DNA of 64,000 bases from JAJPXI01 sp051867655 (GCA_051867655.1 JBJDYV010000098.1:1-64000); one strand, 5' to 3'; positions 24,500-34,212 are shown, counted from the first letter of the stretch. Numbers and translations are program-made. Notes: a model not told the origin generated them from the sequence alone.

Positions 24500-25630
24500 A
24501 TGGAACAGTACATCGAAAAGGACGGCAAGCGCCTTCGGCTGGGCTACACCACCGGCTCCTGCGCCGCTGCGGCGGCCAAGGCGGCGGCCTGGATGCTGCT
24601 GACGGGCAGGCGGCGGGAACACATTTCACTCGTGACGCCCAAGGGCATCACACTGGAACTGGCCGTGCGGGAGATCACGGTGACGGAAAACACGGTCTCC
24701 TGCGCCATCGAGAAGGACAGCGGGGATGACCCGGATGTGACGAAGGGCACCCAGATCTTTGCCGCGGTTTCCCGTAGCGACACGCCCTGCATCGCCATTG
24801 ACGGCGGCGTAGGCGTGGGCCGGGTGACCAAGCGGGGGCTGGACCAGCCCGTGGGCGCCGCCGCCATCAACTCGGTCCCCCGGCGGATGATCCGGGAGAA
24901 TGTGGAGGAGGTCTGCCGCCTGGCGGATTATCACGGCGGCCTCTCGGTCATCATCTCCGCCCCAGAGGGGGGGGCTCTGGCAAAAAAGACCTTTAACCCC
25001 CGCCTGGGTATCGAGGGAGGCATTTCCATCCTGGGGACCACCGGGATCGTCGAACCCATGAGCGAGCAGGCCCTGGTGGACACCATCCGGGTGGAGCTGG
25101 CGCAGCGCCGGGCTTCAGGGGCGGACTATGTACTGCTGACCCCCGGCAATTACGGCTCGGATTTCATCCGCGACGGTCTGGGCATTGACCCGGACCAGGC
25201 GGTGCAGACCTCCAACTTCATCGGCGACGCGCTGGACATCTGCCGGGAGCTGGACTTCAAGGGCGCTCTGCTCGTCGGGCACATCGGAAAACTGGTGAAG
25301 ATCGCGGGCGGCATGTTTAACACCCACTCCAAGTACGGCGACTGCCGCATGGAGATTCTGGCCGCCCAGGCCGCTGCCTGCGGCGTCAGCCCCGCCGGTG
25401 CGGCAGAGATCCTGGACTGCGTGGCCTGCGACGATGCCCTGCGGATCTTGCAGGAAGAGGAAATTTACGAAGTGACTCTGCGCCGTCTGACCCGGCGGGT
25501 CCACCGTCTGCTGACGATCCGGGCGGGAGAAGACATGGAGATCGGCGCGGTGCTGTTTTCCAAGGTCTACGGTCTGCTTGGCAAGACGGACAACACGGAA
25601 CAACTGATTCGAAAGATCACGGAGGAATAA
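24500..25630 (+). CDS. cbiD: cobalt-precorrin-5B C1-methyltransferase
   Basis: This 376-residue protein matches CbiD, the methylase used only in the anaerobic (early cobalt) route. Visible family segments are LRLGYTTGSCAAAAAKAA, DGGVGVGRVTKRGL, GGISILGTTGIVEPMSE and GNYGSDFIRDGLG. It uses S-adenosylmethionine to methylate C1 after the ring has contracted. Its presence fixes the pathway in this organism as the anaerobic one. Confidence 0.95.
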   Translation: MEQYIEKDGKRLRLGYTTGSCAAAAAKAAAWMLLTGRRREHISLVTPKGITLELAVREITVTENTVSCAIEKDSGDDPDVTKGTQIFAAVSRSDTPCIAIDGGVGVGRVTKRGLDQPVGAAAINSVPRRMIRENVEEVCRLADYHGGLSVIISAPEGGALAKKTFNPRLGIEGGISILGTTGIVEPMSEQALVDTIRVELAQRRASGADYVLLTPGNYGSDFIRDGLGIDPDQAVQTSNFIGDALDICRELDFKGALLVGHIGKLVKIAGGMFNTHSKYGDCRMEILAAQAAACGVSPAGAAEILDCVACDDALRILQEEEIYEVTLRRLTRRVHRLLTIRAGEDMEIGAVLFSKVYGLLGKTDNTEQLIRKITEE

Positions 25631-25633
25631 GAT

Positions 25634-26389
25634 ATGGTACATTTTGTCGGCGCGGGCAGCGGCGCGGTGGATCTGATCACCGTGCGGGGTGCCCGCCTGC
25701 TGGGAGAGGCGGATGTGGTCATTTACGCTGGCAGCCTGGTCAACCCGGAGCTGCTCAGCTACACCAAGCCCGGCTGTGAGATCCACAACAGCGCGGAAAT
25801 GACCCTGGAGCAGGTTCTGGAAGTGGTCCAGGCGGCGGAGGCGGCTGGAAAGACGACTGTCCGTCTGCACACCGGGGATTCCAGCATCTACGGCGCGGTG
25901 CGGGAGCAGTTTGACGAGCTGGACAAGCTGGGCATTGCCTACGATGTCTGCCCCGGCGTCAGCGCCTTCTGCGGCGCGGCGTCCTCTCTGAAAACGGAAT
26001 ACACTCTGCCCGACGTCAGCCAGACGGTCATTATCACCCGCGCGGCGGGACGCACCCCGGTACCGGAGCGGGAGTCCATCCGCTCTCTGGCGGCGCACCA
26101 GTCCACCATGGTGCTGTTCCTCAGCACCTCTCTGACCGACAAGCTCCAGGCGGAGTTGCTGGCCGGTGGCTATAGCGCCGACACGCCCGTGGCAGTGGTG
26201 TACAAGGCCACCTGGCCCGACGAAAAAATCTTCCGCTGCACGGTGGACACCCTGCACAAGACTGTTACGGAAAACGGCCTGACCAAGACCGCCCTGATCA
26301 TTGTGGGCAACTGCATGGGGGAGAAGTATCTGCGCTCCTGCCTGTATGACCCCGCCTTTACCACCGAATACCGGGAGGCCACCCAATGA
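25634..26389 (+). CDS. cbiF: cobalt-precorrin-4 C11-methyltransferase
   Basis: This 251-residue tetrapyrrole methylase has the SAM-binding motifs FVGAGSGAVDLITVRGARLL, HTGDSSIYGAV and the LFLSTSLTDKLQ region, and matches CbiF/CobM in length. It follows cbiD by 3 nt and overlaps cbiG by 4 nt. Confidence 0.94.
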   Translation: MVHFVGAGSGAVDLITVRGARLLGEADVVIYAGSLVNPELLSYTKPGCEIHNSAEMTLEQVLEVVQAAEAAGKTTVRLHTGDSSIYGAVREQFDELDKLGIAYDVCPGVSAFCGAASSLKTEYTLPDVSQTVIITRAAGRTPVPERESIRSLAAHQSTMVLFLSTSLTDKLQAELLAGGYSADTPVAVVYKATWPDEKIFRCTVDTLHKTVTENGLTKTALIIVGNCMGEKYLRSCLYDPAFTTEYREATQ

Positions 26390-27405
26390 AGGTCGCCGTC
26401 TTCGCGTACAGCAAGCAGGGGTGTGTGATCGCACGGCGTGTCATCGAACATTTTTCCGGCGGAGAACTGCGCGCCTATACCATGGAGCGCTTTCAGGAGG
26501 CGGGCTTTGCGCCCATCCAGCGGCCCAGTAAGCCCTTTTACGGGCCGATTTTTGAATGGGCGGACGCCATGGTTTTTGTGGGCGCCTGCGGCATTGCGGT
26601 GCGGGAGATCGCACCCCATGTGCGCAGCAAGCTGACCGACCCGGCGGTGGTGTCTATCGACGAGCTGGGCCGGTTCGTGGTTCCACTGCTGTCCGGGCAC
26701 ATCGGCGGGGCCAATGAGCTGGCGCTGGAACTCGCCGGGGCGCTGGGCGCCACGCCGGTCATTACCACAGCCACGGATATCCACAACAAGTTTTCCGTGG
26801 ACGCCTGGGCCGCCCGGCAGGGCTTGCTCATTACCAATCTGCAGGCGGCAAAGGCCGTGTCCGCCGCCATTCTGGAGCGGCCGGTGCCGCTGGCAAGCGA
26901 CTTTCCCATCGTGACCGATCTGCCCAGCGGCGTGGTGACGGGAGAGAACGGTGACGTGGGCATCTGCATTTCCTGTCAGAAGAAAAAGCCCTTTGACCAG
27001 ACGCTGCTGCTGGTGCCGCCGGTTCTGCACCTGGGCCTCGGCTGCCGGCGGGGAACGAGCAAGGAAACGATCCGGGAGGCTGTGGAGCAGGTCCTGGATG
27101 AGCACATGATCCACCGTAAAGCCATCAGATGCGCGGCGTCCATTGACCTGAAGGCGGACGAAGCTGGTCTGCTGGCCTTTTGCGAAGAAAACCACTGGCC
27201 CGTTCAGTTTTACACGGCGAACGAGTTAGAGGCCGTGCCGGGGGAGTTCACCCCGTCGGAGCGCGTCCTGCGGGTGACCGGCGTGGACAACGTCTGCGAG
27301 CGTGCGGCCATGCTGGGTGCGGAGAAGCTGTTGGTACAAAAGACGATCCACAACGGCGTCACCGTTGCGGTGGCGGCAGAACATTGGGAGGTACGCTTTG
27401 AGTAA
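26386..27405 (+). CDS. cbiG: cobalt-precorrin-5A hydrolase
   Basis: This 339-residue CbiG opens the delta-lactone and releases acetaldehyde. It has an N-terminal domain with FVGACGIAVREIAPHVRSK, a central part with SGHIGGANELA and TATDIHNKFSVD, and a C-terminal domain starting GLGCRRGTSKETI. The ATG overlaps the cbiF stop by 4 nt. A full-length (N-, mid- and C-terminal) form, not a truncated one. Confidence 0.93.
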   Translation: MKVAVFAYSKQGCVIARRVIEHFSGGELRAYTMERFQEAGFAPIQRPSKPFYGPIFEWADAMVFVGACGIAVREIAPHVRSKLTDPAVVSIDELGRFVVPLLSGHIGGANELALELAGALGATPVITTATDIHNKFSVDAWAARQGLLITNLQAAKAVSAAILERPVPLASDFPIVTDLPSGVVTGENGDVGICISCQKKKPFDQTLLLVPPVLHLGLGCRRGTSKETIREAVEQVLDEHMIHRKAIRCAASIDLKADEAGLLAFCEENHWPVQFYTANELEAVPGEFTPSERVLRVTGVDNVCERAAMLGAEKLLVQKTIHNGVTVAVAAEHWEVRFE

Positions 27406-28129
27406 GCTGACTGTGGTGGGCATCGGCCCCGGAAATTATGAAAATATGACCGTTCGGGCGGACCAGGCGCTGCGGGAGTGCGACGTCATCGTCGGCTATC
27501 ACGTCTATGTGGACCTGGTGCGCGGCCGCTACCCCGATAAGGAATTCATGACCACGCCCATGACCAAGGAAGTGGACCGCTGCCGGATGGCCCTGGAGGA
27601 AGCCCAAAAGGGGAAAAACGTGGCCATGGTCTGCTCCGGTGACAGCGGCATCTACGGCATGGCCGCACTGATTTATGAGCTGCGCGGCGACAGTACAGAG
27701 CCTGCGGTGGACGTGGTGCCCGGCCTGACCGCCGCCTGCAGCGGCGCGGCCCTTCTGGGGGCGCCGCTGACCCACGACTTCGCGGTCATCAGTCTCAGCG
27801 ACCGGCTGACCAGCTGGGAGCTGATCGAACGGCGGCTGGAGGCCGCCGCCCAGGCCGACCTGACCATTGTGCTGTATAATCCCGCCAGCAAAGGCCGCTC
27901 CGATTATCTGCGCCGGGCCTGCGAAATCCTGCTGCGCCACCTGCCGGAGGACCGCCCCTGCGGCGTCAGCCGGAACATCGGCCGGGAAGGTGAGAGCGGC
28001 TCGGTGCTGACCTTGGGTGAGCTGAAAGATTTCCCGGCGGATATGTTCTGCACGGTGTTCATCGGCAATCCCGCCACGAAGGTCATCGGCGGAAAGCTGG
28101 TCACGCCCCGGGGGTACCGCGATGTATAA
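27398..28129 (+). CDS. cbiH: precorrin-3B/cobalt-factor III C17-methyltransferase
   Basis: This 243-residue SAM-dependent methylase brings about methylation at C17 and ring contraction. Motifs are VVGIGPGNYENMT, GYHVYVDLV, CSGDSGIYGMA and VVPGLTAACSGAALLGAPL in part. The start is the TTG at 27398, overlapping cbiG by 8 nt with GGGAGG upstream. The longer frame from 27302 lies wholly inside cbiG and was rejected. It overlaps the next gene by 8 nt. Confidence 0.93.
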   Translation: MSKLTVVGIGPGNYENMTVRADQALRECDVIVGYHVYVDLVRGRYPDKEFMTTPMTKEVDRCRMALEEAQKGKNVAMVCSGDSGIYGMAALIYELRGDSTEPAVDVVPGLTAACSGAALLGAPLTHDFAVISLSDRLTSWELIERRLEAAAQADLTIVLYNPASKGRSDYLRRACEILLRHLPEDRPCGVSRNIGREGESGSVLTLGELKDFPADMFCTVFIGNPATKVIGGKLVTPRGYRDV

Positions 28130-30095
28130 GCTGTGCGTGTTCGCAGGAACCACGGAGGGCCGGGAACTGGTGGAGTTTCTGACCACACAGCCGGTGGAGG
28201 TCACCGCCTGCGTGGCTACTGAATACGGCGAGACCCTGCTCCATCCTGCGGACAACCTGACCATCTCCGCCCGGCGGCTGACGCAGGAGGAGATGGAGAA
28301 GCTGTTTGCTGTCCAGAACTTCGATTGCATCATTGACGCCACCCACCCGTATGCGCCCGCGGCGACGGAGAACATCGCAAAGGCGTGTCAAACCACGGGA
28401 ACAGAGTACATGCGTCTGCTGCGGGAGGGAAGCGCAGCCCCTGCCGATGCGGTGTTCGTGTCCGACATTCCTGCAGCGGTGGAATTCCTCAATGGGACAG
28501 ACGGCAATGTCCTGCTGACCACGGGGAGTAAAGAGATTCAGCTTTACAGTAAAATCCGGGATTTTGCCGCGCGTACCTACGCCCGCGTGCTCCCCTTAGA
28601 GGACTCTCTCCGGGCCTGCCAAAGCGCGGGCTTGGCTCCGTCTCACATTCTGGCCATGCAGGGGCCCTTTTCCCGGGAAATGAATGTAGCCATGCTGCGC
28701 GCTGTCTCCGCCCGGTATCTGGTGACCAAGGAGGCGGGTAGCGCCGGCGGCTTTGACGAAAAGATTGCGGCGGCCCGGGAGGCGGGAGCAGCTTTGGTGG
28801 TGATCGGCCGTCCCCCGCAGCGGGAAGGTGTCGGGTTTTCCGAGACTGTGGAGCTGCTCTGCCAACGCTTCGGTCTTGCCTGGCGGCCCCAGGTGTCCGT
28901 GGTGGGCATCGGGCCGGGCAGCTCCGGCGGCATGACGGAGGAGACCCGCCGGGCTATCCGGCAGGCGGATTGCCTGATCGGCGCCAAACGGATGCTGGAA
29001 GCGGTGGCCGCGCCCGGTCAAAGCGTATATCATGCCATCGCCTCCGCAGAGATCGCGGAGTATATCATGTCCCACCGGCAGTACCGGAAATTCACGGTGG
29101 TCATGTCCGGCGACACGGGCTTTTTCAGCGGTACGAAAAAGCTGCTGCCCCTGCTGAAGGACTGCCAGACGGAGGTTCTGCCGGGGCTCAGCTCTTTGAG
29201 CTGCCTTTGCGCGCGCTTGGGTACCTCCTACGAGGATGTGGTACCGGTCAGCGTCCACGGCCGGGACCGCGACATCGTACCGGATGTGCAGCGAAACCGC
29301 CGTGTATTTGCCCTGGTGGGCGGGGAAGACGGCATGGCCGCCCTCTGCCGCAGGCTGGTTCAAGCCGGACTGGGGGATGTGCGCGTCAGCGTCGGCGAAC
29401 GGTTGGGCTATGCGGACGAGAAGATCACTGTGGGTACAGCTTCTGAGCTGTCCGCGGGCAGCTATCAGACCCTCAGCGTGGCCCTGATCGAGCATATAAA
29501 GCCCTTTGTGGTGACCCACGGACTACCCGACGCGCTGTTCCAGCGGGGCAGTGCGGCAGACGGCGCGGTGGTGCCCATGACCAAAAGCGAAGTGCGCGCG
29601 GTCTGCCTGTCCAAGCTGCGTCTAACGGAAGACGCGGTGTGCTGGGATGTGGGGGCCGGGACCGGCTCCGTGGCCATTGAGATGGCGCTCCAGGCCCGGA
29701 ACGGACAGGTCTACGCCATCGAGCGAAAGGCGGATGCCGTGGCACTGATGGAGGAAAACCGGCAGAAGCTTTTTGCGCGGAATATGACGATCGTTTCCGG
29801 AAGCGCTCCGGAGACCTGCCGGGATCTGCCCGCGCCCACTCATGTGTTCATCGGGGGCAGCGGGGGAAGTATGCGGGAGATCATTGCTCTGGCGTTGGAG
29901 AAGAATCCCTCGGTCCGGATCGTGGCAACGGCGATCTCTCTGGAATCTGTTGCTGAACTGACAGCCTATTTAAAGGAATCTTCCTTTACAGATGTGGAGG
30001 CGGTTTCCCTGACTGTGGCCCGGGACAGAAAGGCGGGGGAGTACCACCTGATGACCGGACAGAACCCCATTACCATCTTTACTTTTCAGGCATAA
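28122..30095 (+). CDS. CbiJ-CbiE-CbiT three-domain fusion
   Basis: This 657-residue protein covers three successive steps. Residues 1-255 are precorrin-6A/cobalt-precorrin-6A reductase (CbiJ: CVFAGTTEGRELVEFL, IDATHPYA). Residues about 260-460 are the C5-methylase (CbiE: VSVVGIGPGSSGGMT, MSGDTGFFSGTKKLL). Residues about 465-657 are the C15-methylase/decarboxylase (CbiT: GLPDALFQRG, WDVGAGTGSVAIEMALQ). CbiE-CbiT fusions (CobL) are common; the added reductase at the N terminus is less so. It overlaps cbiH by 8 nt. Confidence 0.93.
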   Translation: MYKLCVFAGTTEGRELVEFLTTQPVEVTACVATEYGETLLHPADNLTISARRLTQEEMEKLFAVQNFDCIIDATHPYAPAATENIAKACQTTGTEYMRLLREGSAAPADAVFVSDIPAAVEFLNGTDGNVLLTTGSKEIQLYSKIRDFAARTYARVLPLEDSLRACQSAGLAPSHILAMQGPFSREMNVAMLRAVSARYLVTKEAGSAGGFDEKIAAAREAGAALVVIGRPPQREGVGFSETVELLCQRFGLAWRPQVSVVGIGPGSSGGMTEETRRAIRQADCLIGAKRMLEAVAAPGQSVYHAIASAEIAEYIMSHRQYRKFTVVMSGDTGFFSGTKKLLPLLKDCQTEVLPGLSSLSCLCARLGTSYEDVVPVSVHGRDRDIVPDVQRNRRVFALVGGEDGMAALCRRLVQAGLGDVRVSVGERLGYADEKITVGTASELSAGSYQTLSVALIEHIKPFVVTHGLPDALFQRGSAADGAVVPMTKSEVRAVCLSKLRLTEDAVCWDVGAGTGSVAIEMALQARNGQVYAIERKADAVALMEENRQKLFARNMTIVSGSAPETCRDLPAPTHVFIGGSGGSMREIIALALEKNPSVRIVATAISLESVAELTAYLKESSFTDVEAVSLTVARDRKAGEYHLMTGQNPITIFTFQA

Positions 30096-30107
30096 GGAGT
30101 CCCGCAT

Positions 30108-31073
30108 ATGAAATGGTCCCTTTGCGCATTGGTCCTGGGCTTTTTCCTGGACCTGCTTCTGGGCGATCCCCATTGCATCCCGCATCCGGTGGTAGGCATC
30201 GGCAAGCTGATCTCCGCCCTGGAGAAGGCGCTGCGGTGGGTTTTCCCGAAAACGGAACGGGGGGAAAAGCTAGCCGGGGGTATTCTGTGGTGCCTGGTTG
30301 TTCTGGTCTCCACCGCAGTTCCGATTGCAGTTTTGTGGTTTTGCCATTGGGTCAGCCCCTGGCTGCGGCTGGCGGTGGAGAGCATCATGTGCTGGCAAGT
30401 CCTGGCTACCAAATCCCTGCGGGACGAGAGCATGAATGTCTACGCTGCCCTGAAGACCGGGGATTTGGAGCGCTCCCGCCGCGCGGTCTCCATGATTGTG
30501 GGCCGCGACACGCAGCGGCTGGACGAGGATGGGGTGACCCGGGCCGCCGTGGAGACGGTGGCGGAAAACACCTCGGACGGCGTGGTGGCGCCCTTGCTGT
30601 TTCTGGCGGTGGGCGGCGCCCCGCTGGGATTTTTCTATAAGGCGGTCAACACCATGGACTCCATGCTGGGTTATGTGGAGCCACCCTACAAAAACATTGG
30701 ACTTGTTCCCGCCAAGATGGACGATGTGATGAACTTCATCCCCGCCCGCCTGTCCGCCCTGCTGATGCTGGCGGCGGGAGCGCTGATGCGGCTGGATGTG
30801 AAAAACGGATGGCGTATTTTTAAGCGGGACCGTTTCAATCACGCCAGCCCCAATTCCGCGCAGACAGAATCAGTCTGCGCGGGCTTGCTGGGCCTGCGGC
30901 TGGCGGGGGACGCCTGGTACCATGGAGTTCTGCATAAAAAGCCCTATATCGGCGATGCAGTGCGGCCCATCTGCCACGAGGACATTCCGTTGGCCGGACG
31001 GCTTCTGTACGTGACCGCGCTGCTGGCGCTGCTCCTGTTCGGCGGCGTGAAAGCGCTGCTGATCCTGCTGTAA
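30108..31073 (+). CDS. cbiB: adenosylcobinamide-phosphate synthase
   Basis: This 321-residue integral membrane enzyme attaches aminopropanol phosphate (or aminoethanol phosphate) to adenosylcobyric acid. Family landmarks are FFLDLLLGDPHCIPHPV, the SMNVYAALKTGDLERSRRAV region, VGRDTQRLDEDGVTRAAVET in part and RFNHASPNSAQTES. Several membrane segments are evident. It follows the cbiJET fusion by 12 nt, with GGAG before the ATG. Confidence 0.94.
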   Translation: MKWSLCALVLGFFLDLLLGDPHCIPHPVVGIGKLISALEKALRWVFPKTERGEKLAGGILWCLVVLVSTAVPIAVLWFCHWVSPWLRLAVESIMCWQVLATKSLRDESMNVYAALKTGDLERSRRAVSMIVGRDTQRLDEDGVTRAAVETVAENTSDGVVAPLLFLAVGGAPLGFFYKAVNTMDSMLGYVEPPYKNIGLVPAKMDDVMNFIPARLSALLMLAAGALMRLDVKNGWRIFKRDRFNHASPNSAQTESVCAGLLGLRLAGDAWYHGVLHKKPYIGDAVRPICHEDIPLAGRLLYVTALLALLLFGGVKALLILL

Positions 31074-31087
31074 AGGAAGCTGAAAAC

Positions 31088-32149
31088 ATGTTATATCAAA
31101 CGAAAAATCCCCATGGCGGCGACCTTTACACGCGCGAGGTCAAGCTGGATTTTTCAGCCAACACGAACCCGCTGGGCACACCGGAATTGGTTCGTCGGGC
31201 GGTGATGGAGTCGGCGGAAAAGCTGAATCAGTATCCCGACCCCTATTGCCGGGAGCTGGTCGCCGCCCTGTCCGAATTTGAACAGGTCCCGCCTGAATAC
31301 CTTCTCTGCGGCTGCGGCGCGGCAGAGCTGATCTTCTCCTTCTGCACGGCGGTCAAGCCGAAAAGGGCGTTGGAACTGGCTCCTACGTTTTCTGAATACT
31401 CCGCTGCCCTGGAGGCCATCGGCTGCCGGGTGGAGCGTTATCCGCTGCGGAGGGAAAACGACTTTGCACTGACTGAGGAGTTCCTTGAAGTTTTGCAGAA
31501 CAGCGATTGTGAAGTGATATTCCTTTGCAATCCCAATAACCCCACCGGGCAGGTTATCGACCCGGAGCTTCTGCAAAGAATTGCCCTGCTTTGTCACGAA
31601 CGGGGCATTCGTCTGTTCCTGGACGAGTGCTTTCTGGACCTTTCCGACCAGGGACGTCAGCTGAGCCTGAAGGAAAAGCTGAAGGAACAGCCGGGGCTGT
31701 TTATTTTGAAAGCGTTTACCAAAAGCTACGGCATGGCGGGCCTGCGTCTGGGCTACTGCCTCAGCGCGGACCGGGAACTGCTGACCGCCATGGGGAGGTG
31801 TGTTCAGCCCTGGAATGTATCGCTGCCTGCTCAATGCGCCGGTGTAGCCGCTCTGCAAGAGGTCGAGTTCCTGAACCAAACCCGCGCTGTGATCCAAACG
31901 CAGCGCGGCTGGCTGAAAGAGCAATTGGAAAGCCTGGGGCTGTATGTCTGTCCCGCACAGGCCAACTACCTGCTGCTGTACCATGAAAAGCCCCTGTATG
32001 AGCTTTTGCTGCGGCAGGGTATTCTGGTGCGCGACTGTTCCAATTACCACGGGCTCCGTCCGGGCTGGATCCGGGTGGCGGTCCGGCGCGCGGAGGAAAA
32101 CCAGGTTTTAGTGGAGGCCATTCGCACCGCGCTCCAGGAGGAGCGGTAG
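31088..32149 (+). CDS. cobD: threonine-phosphate decarboxylase (PLP enzyme)
   Basis: This 353-residue aminotransferase-fold enzyme resembles histidinol-phosphate aminotransferase. Motifs are LDFSANTNPLGTP, IFLCNPNNPTGQVI, LFLDECFLDLSD and the PLP lysine in FTKSYGMAGLRLGY. It supplies aminopropanol phosphate for the CbiB reaction encoded just upstream, and the adjacency supports CobD over HisC. Confidence 0.92.
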   Translation: MLYQTKNPHGGDLYTREVKLDFSANTNPLGTPELVRRAVMESAEKLNQYPDPYCRELVAALSEFEQVPPEYLLCGCGAAELIFSFCTAVKPKRALELAPTFSEYSAALEAIGCRVERYPLRRENDFALTEEFLEVLQNSDCEVIFLCNPNNPTGQVIDPELLQRIALLCHERGIRLFLDECFLDLSDQGRQLSLKEKLKEQPGLFILKAFTKSYGMAGLRLGYCLSADRELLTAMGRCVQPWNVSLPAQCAGVAALQEVEFLNQTRAVIQTQRGWLKEQLESLGLYVCPAQANYLLLYHEKPLYELLLRQGILVRDCSNYHGLRPGWIRVAVRRAEENQVLVEAIRTALQEER

Positions 32150-32162
32150 GAGGGGAGAAGCC

Positions 32163-33626
32163 ATGGCGAAAAATTTGATGATCCAGGGCACCATGTCCAA
32201 CGCGGGCAAGAGCCTGCTGGCGGCGGGCTTGTGCCGCATTTTTAAACAAGACGGGTACCGTGTGGCGCCCTTTAAAAGCCAGAATATGGCCCTGAACTCC
32301 TTTATCACCGCTGACGGCGGGGAGATGGGCCGGGCGCAGGTGGTGCAGGCGGAGGCCGCTGGCATTGCCCCCGACGTGCGGATGAATCCCATCCTCTTGA
32401 AGCCGACCACCGACGTGGGCAGCCAGGTCATTGTGAACGGCGTGGTCCAGGGCAATATGAAAGCCATGGAGTATTACCGCGCCAAGCATCAGTATGTTCC
32501 CGCCGTGCTGGAAGCCTACGAGAGCCTTGCGGCGGAATGTGATATCATCGTCATCGAAGGGGCCGGAAGCCCTGCGGAGATTAACCTGAAGGAAGAGGAC
32601 TTGGTCAACATGGGTCTCGCCAAGCTGGTGGACGCGCCGGTTCTGCTGGTGGGGGACATTGACCGGGGCGGCGTCTTCGCCCAGCTCTACGGCACCATCG
32701 CCCTGCTGGAGGAGGACGAGCGCCGGCGGGTCAAGGGGACCATCGTCAACAAGTTTCGGGGGGACAGGGCTATCCTGGAGCCGGGCCTGAAGCAGCTGGA
32801 ACAGCTATGCGGTGTTCCGGTGGCAGGGGTGATCCCCTATACCCATGTGGACATCGACGATGAGGACAGTCTCTCGGAGCGGTTTACGCGCTCCGATGCC
32901 CGAAAGCTCCTTGACATTGCCGTCATCCGTCTGCCCCGTATCTCCAACTTTACTGATTTCAGCCCCTTTGAGCGGTACGAGAACGTCTCCCTGCGCTATG
33001 TGGACAAGGTGGCCGATCTGCACTGCCCGGACATGATCCTGCTGCCCGGGACCAAGAGTACCATCTCCGACCTGATGTGGCTGCGTCAGTGCGGCCTGGA
33101 GGCGGCCATCCAGAAGGTGGCCGCGGCAGGGACCCTGGTGTTCGGCGTGTGCGGCGGCTATCAGATGCTGGGCCGCAGCGTCTCCGACCCGGAGGGGGTG
33201 GAGGCCTGCAGTGTAACCGGGATCGCCGGCATGGGTCTCTTGGAGATGGATACCGTATTCCGGGGGGAGAAGGTGCAGACCCAGACCCGGGGGACCTTTG
33301 GCGGCGTTTCCGGGCTGTTGTCCGGCCTGAACGGCATGGAGTATGAGGGCTACGAGATTCACATGGGCCGCAGCGAAACAGCGCTGCCGCCCCTGGTGGG
33401 AGACGGAAATGTGTATGGCAGTTATGTCCACGGCATTTTTGACGGCGCGGGGATCGCGGACGCGGTCCTGCAGGCGCTCTGCCGGCAGAAAGGGATTGAC
33501 TTTGACAGTCTGGGCACCTTCGATATGTCGGCCTACAAAGAGCGCCAGTATGATCTGCTGGCCGACGCGGTCCGGGGCGGCCTGGACATGGGCTTTGTGT
33601 ACCAGGTTCTGAACCGGGAGGTGTAG
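32163..33626 (+). CDS. cbiP: cobyric acid synthase
   Basis: This 487-residue glutamine-dependent amidase acts on the b, d, e and g side chains. The N-terminal domain has MIQGTMSNAGKSLLAAGLCR and SQNMALNSFIT. The amidotransferase domain has the nucleophile Cys in VFGVCGGYQMLG and the His in GSYVHGIFD. The ATG follows GGAGGGGAG. It corresponds to CobQ of the aerobic route. Confidence 0.95.
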   Translation: MAKNLMIQGTMSNAGKSLLAAGLCRIFKQDGYRVAPFKSQNMALNSFITADGGEMGRAQVVQAEAAGIAPDVRMNPILLKPTTDVGSQVIVNGVVQGNMKAMEYYRAKHQYVPAVLEAYESLAAECDIIVIEGAGSPAEINLKEEDLVNMGLAKLVDAPVLLVGDIDRGGVFAQLYGTIALLEEDERRRVKGTIVNKFRGDRAILEPGLKQLEQLCGVPVAGVIPYTHVDIDDEDSLSERFTRSDARKLLDIAVIRLPRISNFTDFSPFERYENVSLRYVDKVADLHCPDMILLPGTKSTISDLMWLRQCGLEAAIQKVAAAGTLVFGVCGGYQMLGRSVSDPEGVEACSVTGIAGMGLLEMDTVFRGEKVQTQTRGTFGGVSGLLSGLNGMEYEGYEIHMGRSETALPPLVGDGNVYGSYVHGIFDGAGIADAVLQALCRQKGIDFDSLGTFDMSAYKERQYDLLADAVRGGLDMGFVYQVLNREV

Positions 33627-33628
33627 AA

Positions 33629-34162
33629 ATGGAACAGGAGCAGATGGGCTTGATCCACCTCTACTGCGGAGACGGGAAAGGGAAGACCACCGCCGCCGCC
33701 GGGTTATCTCTCCGTGCGGCCGGTGCGGGAAAGCAGGTCCTTTTCGTCCAGTTTTTCAAGAACGGAAATTCTTCCGAAGTCAAGGCGCTCCGGCAGCTGG
33801 AAACAGTGCGCACCATGCACAGCGTGATCCCGCACCACCGTTTCAGCAAAATGGGGGAGGAGGAGCGCATACAGGCCCGGGACGACTACTGCAGGCTGCT
33901 GAGTGATGCCCTGGCGGCGGCCCGGGAGGGCGTGGACCTTTTGGTGCTGGACGAGGTGATCTCCGCCTGCAATCATGAGATCGTTTCGGAAGAAACACTG
34001 CTTGATTTTCTTCGCAGGAAGCCCGAGCATCTGGAAGTGGTGCTGACCGGGAGGGACCCCTCCGACGCGCTGCTTTCTTTGGCGGACTACGTGACCGAAA
34101 TGCGGAAGGTCAAACACCCCTATGACCGGGGTGTCCGTGCCCGCCTGGGAATTGAATTCTGA
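33629..34162 (+). CDS. btuR: cob(I)yrinic acid a,c-diamide adenosyltransferase
   Basis: This 177-residue CobA/CobO-type enzyme transfers the adenosyl group from ATP to Co(I). The modified P-loop is YCGDGKGKTTAAAGLSLRA, with LVLDEVISACNH as Walker B and the C-terminal VKHPYDRGVRARLGIEF. It is last in the operon and 2 nt after cbiP. Confidence 0.95.
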   Translation: MEQEQMGLIHLYCGDGKGKTTAAAGLSLRAAGAGKQVLFVQFFKNGNSSEVKALRQLETVRTMHSVIPHHRFSKMGEEERIQARDDYCRLLSDALAAAREGVDLLVLDEVISACNHEIVSEETLLDFLRRKPEHLEVVLTGRDPSDALLSLADYVTEMRKVKHPYDRGVRARLGIEF

Positions 34163-34179
34163 CGCAAAAAGAGTAAGAA

Positions 34180-34212
34180 TGGCCGGTGATCGAATGGATC
34201 ACCGGCCATAAA
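34180..34212 (+). terminator. hairpin ending the cobalamin operon
   Basis: TGGCCGGTGATC and GATCACCGGCCA (12 bp, 5-nt loop) lie 18 nt past the btuR stop. The following TAAAAAC is not U-rich, so termination efficiency is uncertain. Confidence 0.55.
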
